NCBI GenBank assembly: GCA_944323945.1
Contig: CALUUL010000024.1
Span: forward strand, 1-26,757
DNA length: 26,757 nucleotides
Direction of reading: 5' to 3'
DNA from: Candidatus Gastranaerophilales bacterium
GTDB lineage: Bacteria > Cyanobacteriota > Vampirovibrionia > Gastranaerophilales > Gastranaerophilaceae
Position 1 is the first letter of the stretch. Every line of letters starts with the position of its first letter. The notes beneath the pieces were generated by a model, which searched no databases, was not told the DNA's origin, and saw nothing but the letters and a program-made list of their open reading frames with translations. Below, in pieces: positions 1 through 7,310 of this stretch. A program made the translations under genes and the position numbers.

Positions 1-270
1 AACTATGATGTTGAACTGCTTATTACTGAGAAAAAATCAAAACCATCTTTAAAAGAAAAATATGAAGCTGAAAAAAAGAGACAATCAGACTATAAATTTG
101 ATAAAACTTCAAAAAGACAAGATGTCGATAGCAATAAATCTGAAAAAAGAGTTCAAAAAAAAGAAATTAAACTTTCTTTATTCTGGAAAATTATAGTTGT
201 TTTATCTTGTATTTCTATTTTTATTATTACTTTTGTGTCTATAGCTGTTCTTATAAACTCAAAACCCTAA
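1..270 (+). CDS. C-terminal part of a membrane-anchored Lys/Glu-rich hypothetical protein (5' truncated by window edge)
   Basis: Frame 1 is open from the first base to a TAA at 268-270, giving 89 residues with no start inside the window. The first ~60 residues are strongly charged (runs of Lys, Glu, Gln, Ser) and look disordered. They are followed by one hydrophobic segment at about residues 62-86 (starting LSLFWKIIVVL) and a very short polar tail ending NSKP. This is the layout of a C-terminally anchored protein with a long cytosolic part, or of a short protein ending in a membrane helix. No family is recognisable from this fragment. The frame was read directly from the sequence; the stop codon lies inside the stem of the terminator that follows. 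Real coding is likely because of the uninterrupted frame, the sharp change to a transmembrane segment and the terminator placement. Confidence 0.7.
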   Translation, partial: NYDVELLITEKKSKPSLKEKYEAEKKRQSDYKFDKTSKRQDVDSNKSEKRVQKKEIKLSLFWKIIVVLSCISIFIITFVSIAVLINSKP

Positions 271-295
271 GTAAATATACTTAGGGTTAGTTTTT
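263..295 (+). terminator. Intrinsic terminator, probably shared by two convergent genes
   Basis: An 11-bp perfect stem (263-273 with 278-288, core AACCCTAAGTA) has a 4-nt loop and is followed by AG and five T. The stop codon of the upstream gene sits in the 5' arm. The rhodanese-like gene on the other strand ends at 309, so the hairpin can serve both, although the - strand U-tract is weaker. Confidence 0.8.
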
Positions 296-308
296 ATGAG
301 ATAGATTC

Positions 309-734
309 TTAATTTTCTTTTTCGTCAGAATCTTCATAGTGTGGTGAGTCTGTTTTAATTATATCTAAATCAAATTTTTTCCATTCTTTGAATCCGCCTC
401 TTAGAGTAATTGCGGGATAGTGTTTATCTACGAGAGCTAAGGCTGTATTATATGCTCTCGGACAAGAGTCTGAATATGTATAAATTACTGTGATTTTGTC
501 TTTTTCGAGCATTTCCATATGATTTTGAATTTCTTTATATGGAATATGAACAGCATAAGGAATATGCCCTTTTATATAGTCGTTATATTCTCTTACATCA
601 ACTATATTAATAGAGTTTGTTTTATTTATTATTATGTCATCAAGAGTAAATGGACCTATAGTATAAGAAATTATATCTTCAAAGAATTTTTTTGCTCTTG
701 ATAAATCTTTTGTTATTTCACCGTGTAAAAACAT
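309..734 (-). CDS. Rhodanese-like domain protein
   Basis: The 141-residue product is a single rhodanese (sulfurtransferase-fold) domain. It shows the typical N-terminal block with VDVRE and GHIP, a following strand, the active-loop region YTYSDSCPRAY, and the C-terminal LRGGFKEWK that closes the fold. Rhodaneses usually carry a persulfide Cys directly after the strand preceding the active loop. Here that position is Thr, and the only Cys (residue 91) lies five residues later, as in some single-domain relatives. Sulfurtransferase activity is therefore uncertain and a binding or regulatory role is possible. The start at 734 is chosen because GAAAGGA lies six bases before it. An in-frame ATG at 749 would add five residues but overlaps that ribosome binding site and has none of its own. 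The gene stands alone, divergent from the pyrimidine operon and convergent with the upstream membrane protein. Confidence 0.85.
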   Translation of the reverse strand: MFLHGEITKDLSRAKKFFEDIISYTIGPFTLDDIIINKTNSINIVDVREYNDYIKGHIPYAVHIPYKEIQNHMEMLEKDKITVIYTYSDSCPRAYNTALALVDKHYPAITLRGGFKEWKKFDLDIIKTDSPHYEDSDEKEN

Positions 735-857
735 ATAAATTCCTTTCATAAATATTACTATGGTAAATTATTACAAACGATTAATTTATAAAATGCCCAA
801 ATTAACTATATTTTAGGATGATATAAGAACTTAATGTAAAAAAGTTAGGTTTTTAAA

Positions 858-886
858 TTGACTTTAAAATTTATTGGTCAGATAAT
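858..886 (+). promoter_or_regulatory. Sigma70-type promoter of the pyrimidine operon
   Basis: TTGACT at 858-863 and GATAAT at 881-886 are separated by exactly 17 bases, each one mismatch from consensus. Transcription would begin near 893, leaving a leader of about 115 nt before pyrK. This is the best promoter match in the 735-1009 gap. In AT-rich DNA chance matches occur, but correct spacing and position make it credible. Confidence 0.65.
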
Positions 887-908
887 ACTTAAAAATAAGG
901 TAAATGAC

Positions 909-938
909 ATGAAACATTATTTGATAAAAATTGAATAA
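909..938 (+). CDS. Possible 9-codon leader peptide ahead of the pyrimidine operon
   Basis: ATG at 909 opens a nine-codon frame (MKHYLIKIE) ending in TAA at 936-938. AAGG at 897-900 gives a ribosome binding site eight bases upstream. The frame ends about seven bases before a U-tailed hairpin (945-977) in the leader of pyrK. The arrangement recalls leader-peptide-coupled attenuation of E. coli pyrBI, but the peptide sequence has no recognised relative and short frames are common in AT-rich DNA, so this is a candidate only. Confidence 0.3.
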   Translation: MKHYLIKIE

Positions 939-944
939 TATAGA

Positions 945-977
945 AAAAAGAAAAACTGTCTGTTTTTCTTTTTTTTT
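945..977 (+). terminator. U-tailed hairpin in the pyr leader: candidate attenuator
   Basis: AAAAAGAAAAAC (945-956) can pair over 12 bp with GTTTTTCTTTTT (962-973), around a TGTCT loop. The T-run extends to 977. It lies 32 bases before the pyrK start and downstream of the predicted promoter, so it is inside the operon's own transcript. The stem is nearly all A-U with only two G-C pairs, so it is weak as a terminator. A conditional (attenuation) role is inferred from position. Confidence 0.45.
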
Positions 978-1009
978 GAGTTTTTTGAAAATTAATAAGA
1001 AAGAATATT

Positions 1010-1759
1010 ATGAAAAAGATACATAAAGCAAAAGTTAATAAAATAGAAAAGGTAAGTTCAAGCTCTTATTTTATTGAAATTGAATGTGAAAGACCTGTTT
1101 ATGTAGAAGCAGGTCAATTTATATCAATCTATTGTAACGGTTTAACTTTGAGAAGACCATTTAGTGTTTATTCAAATAATGATGGAAGAATTGGTATTCT
1201 ATTTAAAGAAAGAGGCAAAGGTACAAAGTATATAAAGTCGCTAAAGGTTGGTGATGAAATAGATATTGCAGGTCCATTTGGTAATTCATTTGATATAAAT
1301 AATAAAAAAGCATTGTTAGTTGGAGCAGGTATTGGAGCCGCTCCTATTTCTTATTTAAAGACAAAATTAGACAATAAAAATATAGAAAATTGTTTTATAG
1401 CCGGTTTTTTAAATAAAAACGAAATACCAAAAGGTATGGAAATAGATAAAATATATACTGATGATGGCTCTTTGGGTGAAAAGGGCAGTGTTTTAAATTA
1501 TATAGGCGTAATTATCAATGAATATAAACCTGAAGTCATATATGCTTGCGGTCCTCATATTGTGTTAAAAATAATTGCAGAATTGGGTGAAAAATACGGA
1601 ATTGAAACTCAAGTAGCAATGGAAAAAGTTATGGCATGCGGAATAGGTGTATGTAGAGGTTGTGTGATTGATATTAAAAAGGACGGTAAAATTACAAATG
1701 CCACTGTGTGCAAAGACGGTCCTGTATTTAAAGGAAATGAGGTAGTATGGGAAAGTTAA
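1010..1759 (+). CDS. pyrK: Dihydroorotate dehydrogenase B, electron-transfer subunit PyrK
   Basis: PyrK passes electrons from the FMN of PyrD to NAD+ through FAD and a [2Fe-2S] cluster, which defines the class 1B (NAD-dependent) dihydroorotate dehydrogenase. The 249-residue product has the ferredoxin-reductase layout. A beta-barrel with the FAD-binding RRPFSVY is at residues 48-54, the nucleotide-binding GAGIGAAP at 105-112, and the C-terminal cluster ligands are Cys210, Cys215, Cys218 and Cys234 in a CGIGVCRGC...C pattern. Length matches the family (about 250-260). It is first in the pyrimidine operon, and its last codons overlap the start of pyrD by 13 bases, consistent with 1:1 translation of the two subunits. 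The ribosome binding site is weak (AAGAAAGA). Confidence 0.95.
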   Translation: MKKIHKAKVNKIEKVSSSSYFIEIECERPVYVEAGQFISIYCNGLTLRRPFSVYSNNDGRIGILFKERGKGTKYIKSLKVGDEIDIAGPFGNSFDINNKKALLVGAGIGAAPISYLKTKLDNKNIENCFIAGFLNKNEIPKGMEIDKIYTDDGSLGEKGSVLNYIGVIINEYKPEVIYACGPHIVLKIIAELGEKYGIETQVAMEKVMACGIGVCRGCVIDIKKDGKITNATVCKDGPVFKGNEVVWES

Positions 1760-2661
1760 GTGTAAATTTTGACGGACTTGAATTGAAAAATCCGATAATG
1801 AGTGCATCAGGTACATATGGTTATGCTAATGAATTTGATGAATTCATTGATGTTTCAAAGATTGGTGCTGTTGTAACCAAGGCTATTTCTTTATATCCTC
1901 GTGCTGGGAATAAGCATATAAGAATTACAGAAACTGAAGCTGGCATGATAAATTCCATCGGGCTTGAAAATGTTGGGATTGAAAAATTTATAGAGGTAAA
2001 AATTCCTGAACTTAAACAAAATAATATTAACTATATTATGAATGTTGCAGGCTCTACAATTGATGAATATGTTCAAGTTGCAAAAATATGTGAAAATGAA
2101 AAAATTAAAGCAATTGAACTGAATGTATCTTGTCCTAACGTTAAATCAGGCTGCTTAGAGTTTGGAACAGATGAAAATTCCTTATATGAACTGGTCAGTG
2201 CAGTAAGAGATGTTTATAGTGGATTTTTAATAATAAAATTGACTCCGAATGTTACTTCTATAGAAAAACTAGGAATCGCAGCTGAAAAAGCAGGAGCAAA
2301 CGCAGTAAGTGCAATAAATACGTTGAAAGGTACTTCTATAAAGTTGGAATTTATAAACGGGAAATATAAAAAGATAATAGTTCAGGGCGGATATTCAGGA
2401 AAGGGAATTAAACCTGTTGCCATTAATGCGGTTTCTCGTTTATATAAAGTGATTAATATTCCAATAATCGGAATCGGCGGAATAGAAACATTGGATGATG
2501 TTCTTGAATTTTTTGTAGCGGGAGCTGAGGCAGTTCAAATTGGTACATCCAATTTTACACATCCTGATACAGCTGGAAGACTTGTTGAAGAACTGGATAA
2601 ATATATAAATAAAAGCGGATTTAAAAGTTTAGATGAACTAAAAAAAGAATTGAGGGCATAA
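1747..2661 (+). CDS. pyrD: Dihydroorotate dehydrogenase B, catalytic subunit PyrD (class 1B)
   Basis: This FMN enzyme oxidises dihydroorotate to orotate, the fourth step of UMP synthesis. The 304-residue TIM barrel carries the class 1 signature NVSCPNVKSG, with Cys129 as the expected catalytic base. Class 2 membrane enzymes use Ser at this point, so Cys together with the adjacent pyrK assigns class 1B. Other visible blocks are MSASGTYGY near residue 18, NTLKGTSI, GGYSGKGIKP and the C-terminal phosphate-binding GIGGIETLDD and GAEAVQIGT. The gene begins inside pyrK, and its stop overlaps the pyrE start in a TAATG. Length agrees with the family (about 300-310). In a strict anaerobe the electrons would go to NAD+ through PyrK. 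Confidence 0.96.
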   Translation: MGKLSVNFDGLELKNPIMSASGTYGYANEFDEFIDVSKIGAVVTKAISLYPRAGNKHIRITETEAGMINSIGLENVGIEKFIEVKIPELKQNNINYIMNVAGSTIDEYVQVAKICENEKIKAIELNVSCPNVKSGCLEFGTDENSLYELVSAVRDVYSGFLIIKLTPNVTSIEKLGIAAEKAGANAVSAINTLKGTSIKLEFINGKYKKIIVQGGYSGKGIKPVAINAVSRLYKVINIPIIGIGGIETLDDVLEFFVAGAEAVQIGTSNFTHPDTAGRLVEELDKYINKSGFKSLDELKKELRA

Positions 2662-3239
2662 TGACAAATGAAGTTTTAAATTTATTAGAACAGGCGGAAG
2701 GTGTTTTACACGGGCATTTTTGCCTTACATCAGGGTTGCATTCAGATATTTATTTTCAATGTGCAAAGTTGTATCAATATCCTGAAATAACTTCAGAGTT
2801 AGGGAAAAGACTTGCTGAAAAACTTTCTGATATTGAATTTGATACTATAGTGGCTCCAGCTATAGGTGCTGTAATTATAGGTTATGAGACAGCAAAAAAT
2901 GCGAAAAAACGTAATCTCTTTGTTGAAAGAAAAGACGGAGTAATGCAATTAAGAAGAGGTTATACTCTAAAGAAAGGTGAAAAAGTTGTAATTATAGAAG
3001 ATGTAATCACAACAGCCAGAACTATAAAAGAAACAATGGAAGCAATTAAAGAGTATGAACCTGAAGTTGTTGCAGTTGGTTGTATTGTTGACAGAACAAA
3101 AGGAAAAACAGAGTATAATATTAAGTCATTATTGCAAATAGATCCTGTTGTATATGAGCCAAATGATTGTCCTTTATGCAAAGAAGGTATAGAACTTGTT
3201 AAACCGGGAAGCAGAACAGAAGTAAAGGCAAACGCATAA
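2661..3239 (+). CDS. pyrE: Orotate phosphoribosyltransferase
   Basis: The enzyme joins orotate to PRPP to give OMP. The 192-residue product has the type I phosphoribosyltransferase fold. The PRPP loop reads VVIIEDVITTART at about residues 108-120 (the acidic pair ED followed by Thr-rich loop), with a flexible catalytic-loop region ERKDGVMQLRRG before it. It also has a C-terminal extension with CPLCKEG, seen in PyrE proteins of the longer Thermus/cyanobacterial style. Start and stop both overlap neighbours by one base (TAATG before; TAATG into pyrB). A GAGGG ribosome binding site lies just upstream of the start. It is third in the operon, directly after the genes making its substrate. Confidence 0.95.
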   Translation: MTNEVLNLLEQAEGVLHGHFCLTSGLHSDIYFQCAKLYQYPEITSELGKRLAEKLSDIEFDTIVAPAIGAVIIGYETAKNAKKRNLFVERKDGVMQLRRGYTLKKGEKVVIIEDVITTARTIKETMEAIKEYEPEVVAVGCIVDRTKGKTEYNIKSLLQIDPVVYEPNDCPLCKEGIELVKPGSRTEVKANA

Positions 3240-4156
3240 TGAAACATTTAATTGATATTAAAAGCATTTCTAAAGAAGAAATAGAAAATATCATAAATTT
3301 AGCAAAAGAATTTAAAACAGGAAGAAAAAAGTCTGATGTTGAAAAAAAGACGCTTTCTTTAATGTTTTACGAAAATTCAACAAGAACACGCTGTAGTTTT
3401 GAGATAGCTGCTCAAAAACTCGGTATGAATATAATAAATTTTGATGCTAATCATTCATCACTTTCAAAGGGTGAAAGTCTAAAAGATACAATCGAAAATT
3501 TATACTTTTTAGGGGTAGATGCTGTTGTTATAAGGCATTCTTTATCTGGAATAATTAATAACGTAATGAGATTGGTAAAGTATCCTATTCATTTTGTAAA
3601 TGGTGGAGATGGAACTCACGCACATCCATCTCAAGCATTGCTTGATTATTATACAATGCTTGAAAAAATAGGCAGTGTAGAAGGCAAAAAAATAACAATA
3701 GTTGGTGATGTTTCTCATTCCAGAGTTGCAAAATCAAATATAAGTCTGCTTTCTAAATTTGGAGCAGATATTCATTTATGTGCTCCTACATATTTACAAT
3801 TTGAGAATGAACAGGCTTTTAATGTTCATTATCATAATGAAGTAAAAGAAGCCATTGATGGTTCAAATGTAGTAATGGTGTTAAGAGTTCAAAACGAAAG
3901 ACATGAAAAAGAAGGTTATCCTGATTCTTCCGAATACAAAAGATTATATGAAATAGATACTGAATTATTAAAAAAATATGCAGCAAAAGATTTTATTTTG
4001 ATGCACCCCGGACCTGCAAACAGAAATATAGAAGTTTCATCCGAGCTTCTTGATAATCAAGTGGGAAAAACTATATTAGAACAAGCTCAAAACGGTGTAT
4101 ATGTAAGAATGGCAATATTGAATACATTATTGAAAGGGGACAATAATGCTTCTTAA
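3239..4156 (+). CDS. pyrB: Aspartate carbamoyltransferase catalytic subunit
   Basis: The product condenses carbamoyl phosphate with aspartate. The 305-residue chain shows the carbamoyl-phosphate site STRTR at 47-51, SKGES at 76-80, the HAHPSQ block at 127-132, the aspartate-site LRVQNERH, and the C-terminal HPGPANR. These together separate it from ornithine carbamoyltransferase, which lacks SKGES and has an SMG loop. No regulatory subunit gene pyrI lies nearby, so a simple trimer, or one associated with dihydroorotase as in some bacteria, is expected. It overlaps pyrC by 11 bases, suggesting coupled translation with the next pathway enzyme. Confidence 0.96.
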   Translation: MKHLIDIKSISKEEIENIINLAKEFKTGRKKSDVEKKTLSLMFYENSTRTRCSFEIAAQKLGMNIINFDANHSSLSKGESLKDTIENLYFLGVDAVVIRHSLSGIINNVMRLVKYPIHFVNGGDGTHAHPSQALLDYYTMLEKIGSVEGKKITIVGDVSHSRVAKSNISLLSKFGADIHLCAPTYLQFENEQAFNVHYHNEVKEAIDGSNVVMVLRVQNERHEKEGYPDSSEYKRLYEIDTELLKKYAAKDFILMHPGPANRNIEVSSELLDNQVGKTILEQAQNGVYVRMAILNTLLKGDNNAS

Positions 4157-5420
4157 AAATGCAAAAATAATAAATCCAAAAACAAACTATGAAGGTATTT
4201 CTGATATACGTATAGAAAATGGAATTGTAAAAGAAATAGCTGTTAATATTATTCCAAATTCGAGTGAAGAAATTATTGATTTGACAGGGAAAATATTAAC
4301 TCCAGGACTTGTTGATATTCATTGCCATCTTAGAGAGCCCGGTTTTAATTCAAAAGAAACAATAAAGACAGGAATATATTCTGCTATAAATGGAGGTTAT
4401 ACTGCAATTTGTCCTATGGCAAATACAAATCCGCCTGTCGATAATTCTACAACATTAATGTATACAATAATAAAGGCAAAAGAAGTATCAGATATTGGCT
4501 TCCATCCTATATGTGCTGTTACAAAAGGACTTTCAAATGAGAAGATAGTTAATGTTTCAGAACTTCTTTCAAATGGTGCAATTGCATTTTCTGATGATGG
4601 TAAGCCTGTTGAAAATATGCATTTATTAAAAGAAGCTTTGAAATATGTAAATTCTCATAATGCCGTAATTATTTCGCATTCGGAGGATTCATCATTAGCA
4701 ACCGGAGGCGTAATAAATGAAGGGAAAGTATCAACTCGTCTCGGGTTGAAGGGAATACCTGATATTACAGAGTCATTGGCAGTTGCCAGAGAACTTGAAG
4801 TTGTAAGAGCCGTAAATGGGAAATATCATTTTGCACATATATCAACAAAACGCTCAATTGAACTTATTAGACAAGCAAAAAAAGAAGGCTTGAATGTAAC
4901 GGCAGAAACGGCTCCTCATTATTTTAGTTTGACTGAAGATGATATAGTTGATTATGATGCAAAATACAAAGTTAATCCGCCATTAAGAACAAAAGAAGAT
5001 TTAGAAGCTGTAATAACAGGACTTCAGGATGGAACAATAGATTTAATAGCTACAGATCATGCTCCACATACTGTTCATGAAAAACAACTTCCTATCCAAA
5101 TGGCTCCAATGGGACTTGCTGGATTTGAAACAGCTCTTGGCATTACACTTACTTATCTTGTTCATACAGGGAAATTGAGTTTAATGGACGCAATTAAAAA
5201 ATTAACATATTTACCTGCTTCTATTTTAAATATTCCAAACCAAGGTTCTATAGAAGTTGGGAAAGAAGCTAATATGACGGTAATTGATTTGAATGAAGAG
5301 TGGGTTGTTGAAGCTTCAAAATTTAAATCAAAATGCCGAATTTCTCCATTTGACGGTTATAAATTAAAAGGTAAACCTAAAATGACAATAATAAAAGGTA
5401 AAATAATTAATATAGGATAA
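4146..5420 (+). CDS. pyrC: Dihydroorotase (zinc amidohydrolase)
   Basis: The enzyme cyclises N-carbamoyl-aspartate to dihydroorotate. The 424-residue amidohydrolase has the metal ligands expected of the Bacillus-type class: His59 and His61 in DIHCHLREPG, Asp151 in FSDDGKP, His178, His231 and Asp304 in ATDHAPH. The substrate-binding block MANTNPPVDN is at 91-100. All catalytic residues are present, so this is an active dihydroorotase rather than the inactive homologue that accompanies pyrB in some species. The start lies within pyrB behind AGGGG with seven bases of spacing. Six bases separate its stop from the pyrF-carA start. Confidence 0.96.
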   Translation: MLLKNAKIINPKTNYEGISDIRIENGIVKEIAVNIIPNSSEEIIDLTGKILTPGLVDIHCHLREPGFNSKETIKTGIYSAINGGYTAICPMANTNPPVDNSTTLMYTIIKAKEVSDIGFHPICAVTKGLSNEKIVNVSELLSNGAIAFSDDGKPVENMHLLKEALKYVNSHNAVIISHSEDSSLATGGVINEGKVSTRLGLKGIPDITESLAVARELEVVRAVNGKYHFAHISTKRSIELIRQAKKEGLNVTAETAPHYFSLTEDDIVDYDAKYKVNPPLRTKEDLEAVITGLQDGTIDLIATDHAPHTVHEKQLPIQMAPMGLAGFETALGITLTYLVHTGKLSLMDAIKKLTYLPASILNIPNQGSIEVGKEANMTVIDLNEEWVVEASKFKSKCRISPFDGYKLKGKPKMTIIKGKIINIG

Positions 5421-5426
5421 ATAAAA

Positions 5427-7298
5427 ATGCAAATCAGACCAGAAATTAAAGAAAAAATAGTACTTGCGTTAGATGTTGATACACCAGAACAAGCAAAACA
5501 ATTAATTACTGAGCTTAAAGATTATGTTGGTATATTTAAAGTCGGCTTGCAGATGTATACAGGTAACGGCTATGAAATTTTTAACTTTATGAAAGAACAA
5601 AATATAAAGTTCTTCTTTGATGTTAAGCTCCATGATATACCGAATACTGTGGCAAAAGCATCAGAAAATATAATCAGAAACGGTGCCTCATTTTTTAATC
5701 TTCATACAACAGGTGGCGAAGAAATGATGAGAATGGCTCAAGAATCAGCAAGAAAAACAGCAAAAGAACTTGGTAAAGAAAATCCTATGATACTTGGTGT
5801 TACTGTTTTGACGAGTATAAGTGAAGAAAGTTTGCAAAAAGAACTTAAAGTTCCTTATAAACCGAATGAATATGCTATTCATTTGGCTTTGATGGCAAAA
5901 AATGCAGGTTTGGATGGTGTTGTTGCAAGTGTTTGGGAGGCTAAGAAAATTAAGCAGGTATGCGGTAAAGACTTTAAAGTTCTATGCCCCGGCATAAGAC
6001 CTGATTGGTCAAATAAGAATGATCAAAAACGTCTTGCTACACCAAGTATTGCAATAAAAGAAGGTGCTGATTATTTGGTTATAGGAAGGGCCGTTACAAG
6101 TGCAGAAGATAGAGTTAAAGCAATTCAAATGATATACGAAGAAATTGAAAATGCAATGCTTACTCAAAATAAATCTTATGCGGTTTCAAAAGGTAAATTA
6201 ATTCTTGAAAACGGCATGATTTTTGAGGGTGAATCAATTGGTGCAGATGGAACTTCATATGGCGAGATTGTATTTAATACATCAATGGTAGGTTATCAAG
6301 AAATACTTACAGACCCTTCTTATGCCGGTCAAACAATAGTTATGACATATCCTGAAATAGGTAATTACGGAATTAATAAAGATGATTTTGAATCAGGAAG
6401 AATTCACGCTAAAGGTTTTATTGTAAAGAATATGTGTGAACATGAATCACATTATAAAAGCGCATTACCTTTGTCAGAATATTTAAAACAAAATAATATA
6501 GTAGGCTTAAAAGGAATAGATACAAGACATCTTACTCAAATCATAAGGAATTATGGTGCAATGAATTGTGCTATAACAACAGGTGATATTACTCCTGAAA
6601 TAAAAGAAAAGATGAAAGAATACAAAATAAGTAAAGATATTACAATGGAAGTAACTACTTATAAATTAGAAAAATATTCAGGAACGCGAATAAAGCTTGC
6701 AATTATAGATATGGGTATAAAAAAGAGTATACTTGAAAACTTCAAAGCTTTAAATTGTGATATTACGGTTTTCCCAGCAGATGCAAAAGCTGAAGATATT
6801 CTAAATGAAAATCCTGATGCTGCACTTATCTCAAATGGACCTGGGAATCCGGAAGACGCAAAACAAGCTATAGAAACGGCAAAAGAATTATTAGGTAAAT
6901 TACCTTTATTTGGAATTTGTCTTGGACATCAAATAATATCACTGGCATTAGGAGCAAAAACATATAAACTTAAATACGGTCACAGAGGCGGAAATCATCC
7001 TGTAATGAATATGGAAACAAATGAAATATTTATTACTGCTCAGAATCATAGTTATGCTGTTGAGTCTAATTCTCTTCCTGCTGATGTAAAAACAATATTC
7101 ATAAACTTAAATGATAATACTATAGAAGGAATTAGTTGTGAAAAATATAAGATAAATACGGTTCAATTCCATCCTGAATTAACAGCAGGTCCATATGATG
7201 CAAATAAAGTTATATCAAGCTGGATCGAAAAGGTAGAGAAAGAGAAAAAGCTTTTTGTACAGCAGTATGAAAGTTTGAGAAAGTACTTGAAATTATAG
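5427..7298 (+). CDS. pyrF-carA: Fusion protein: OMP decarboxylase (PyrF) + carbamoyl-phosphate synthase small subunit (CarA)
   Basis: One uninterrupted 623-codon frame encodes two enzymes. Residues 1 to about 240 are a type I orotidine-5'-phosphate decarboxylase, with the charged catalytic network in DVKLHDIPNT (Asp65, Lys67, Asp70), CPGIRPDW and the phosphate-binding GADYLVIGRAV. Residues about 250-623 are a full CarA: an N-terminal domain (ENGMIFEGESIG onward, with MVGYQEILTDPSYAGQ) and a glutamine amidotransferase domain with FGICLGHQ (nucleophile Cys498), His582 and Glu584. Each half has the family's usual length (about 240 and 360-380), so neither is degenerate. The join is near residue 243, where an internal ATG (6156) follows no convincing ribosome binding site. 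The fusion links the last step of UMP synthesis to the ammonia-producing half of the first; carB follows after 12 bases. Confidence 0.93.
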   Translation: MQIRPEIKEKIVLALDVDTPEQAKQLITELKDYVGIFKVGLQMYTGNGYEIFNFMKEQNIKFFFDVKLHDIPNTVAKASENIIRNGASFFNLHTTGGEEMMRMAQESARKTAKELGKENPMILGVTVLTSISEESLQKELKVPYKPNEYAIHLALMAKNAGLDGVVASVWEAKKIKQVCGKDFKVLCPGIRPDWSNKNDQKRLATPSIAIKEGADYLVIGRAVTSAEDRVKAIQMIYEEIENAMLTQNKSYAVSKGKLILENGMIFEGESIGADGTSYGEIVFNTSMVGYQEILTDPSYAGQTIVMTYPEIGNYGINKDDFESGRIHAKGFIVKNMCEHESHYKSALPLSEYLKQNNIVGLKGIDTRHLTQIIRNYGAMNCAITTGDITPEIKEKMKEYKISKDITMEVTTYKLEKYSGTRIKLAIIDMGIKKSILENFKALNCDITVFPADAKAEDILNENPDAALISNGPGNPEDAKQAIETAKELLGKLPLFGICLGHQIISLALGAKTYKLKYGHRGGNHPVMNMETNEIFITAQNHSYAVESNSLPADVKTIFINLNDNTIEGISCEKYKINTVQFHPELTAGPYDANKVISSWIEKVEKEKKLFVQQYESLRKYLKL

Positions 7299-7310
7299 AA
7301 AGAGATAGAA

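Noticed and set aside
893..1009. PyrR-type binding hairpin or known riboswitch in the pyr leader
   Set aside because: The conserved PyrR loop pattern is absent and the leader is too short and A/T-rich for a recognised riboswitch.
2960..3247. 95-codon - strand frame across pyrE
   Set aside because: It is the antisense shadow of pyrE, whose motifs are unambiguous; no ribosome binding site.
6156..6158. Separate internal start for carA within the pyrF-carA frame
   Set aside because: No convincing ribosome binding site precedes this ATG and there is no stop between the halves. A minor internal start cannot be excluded.
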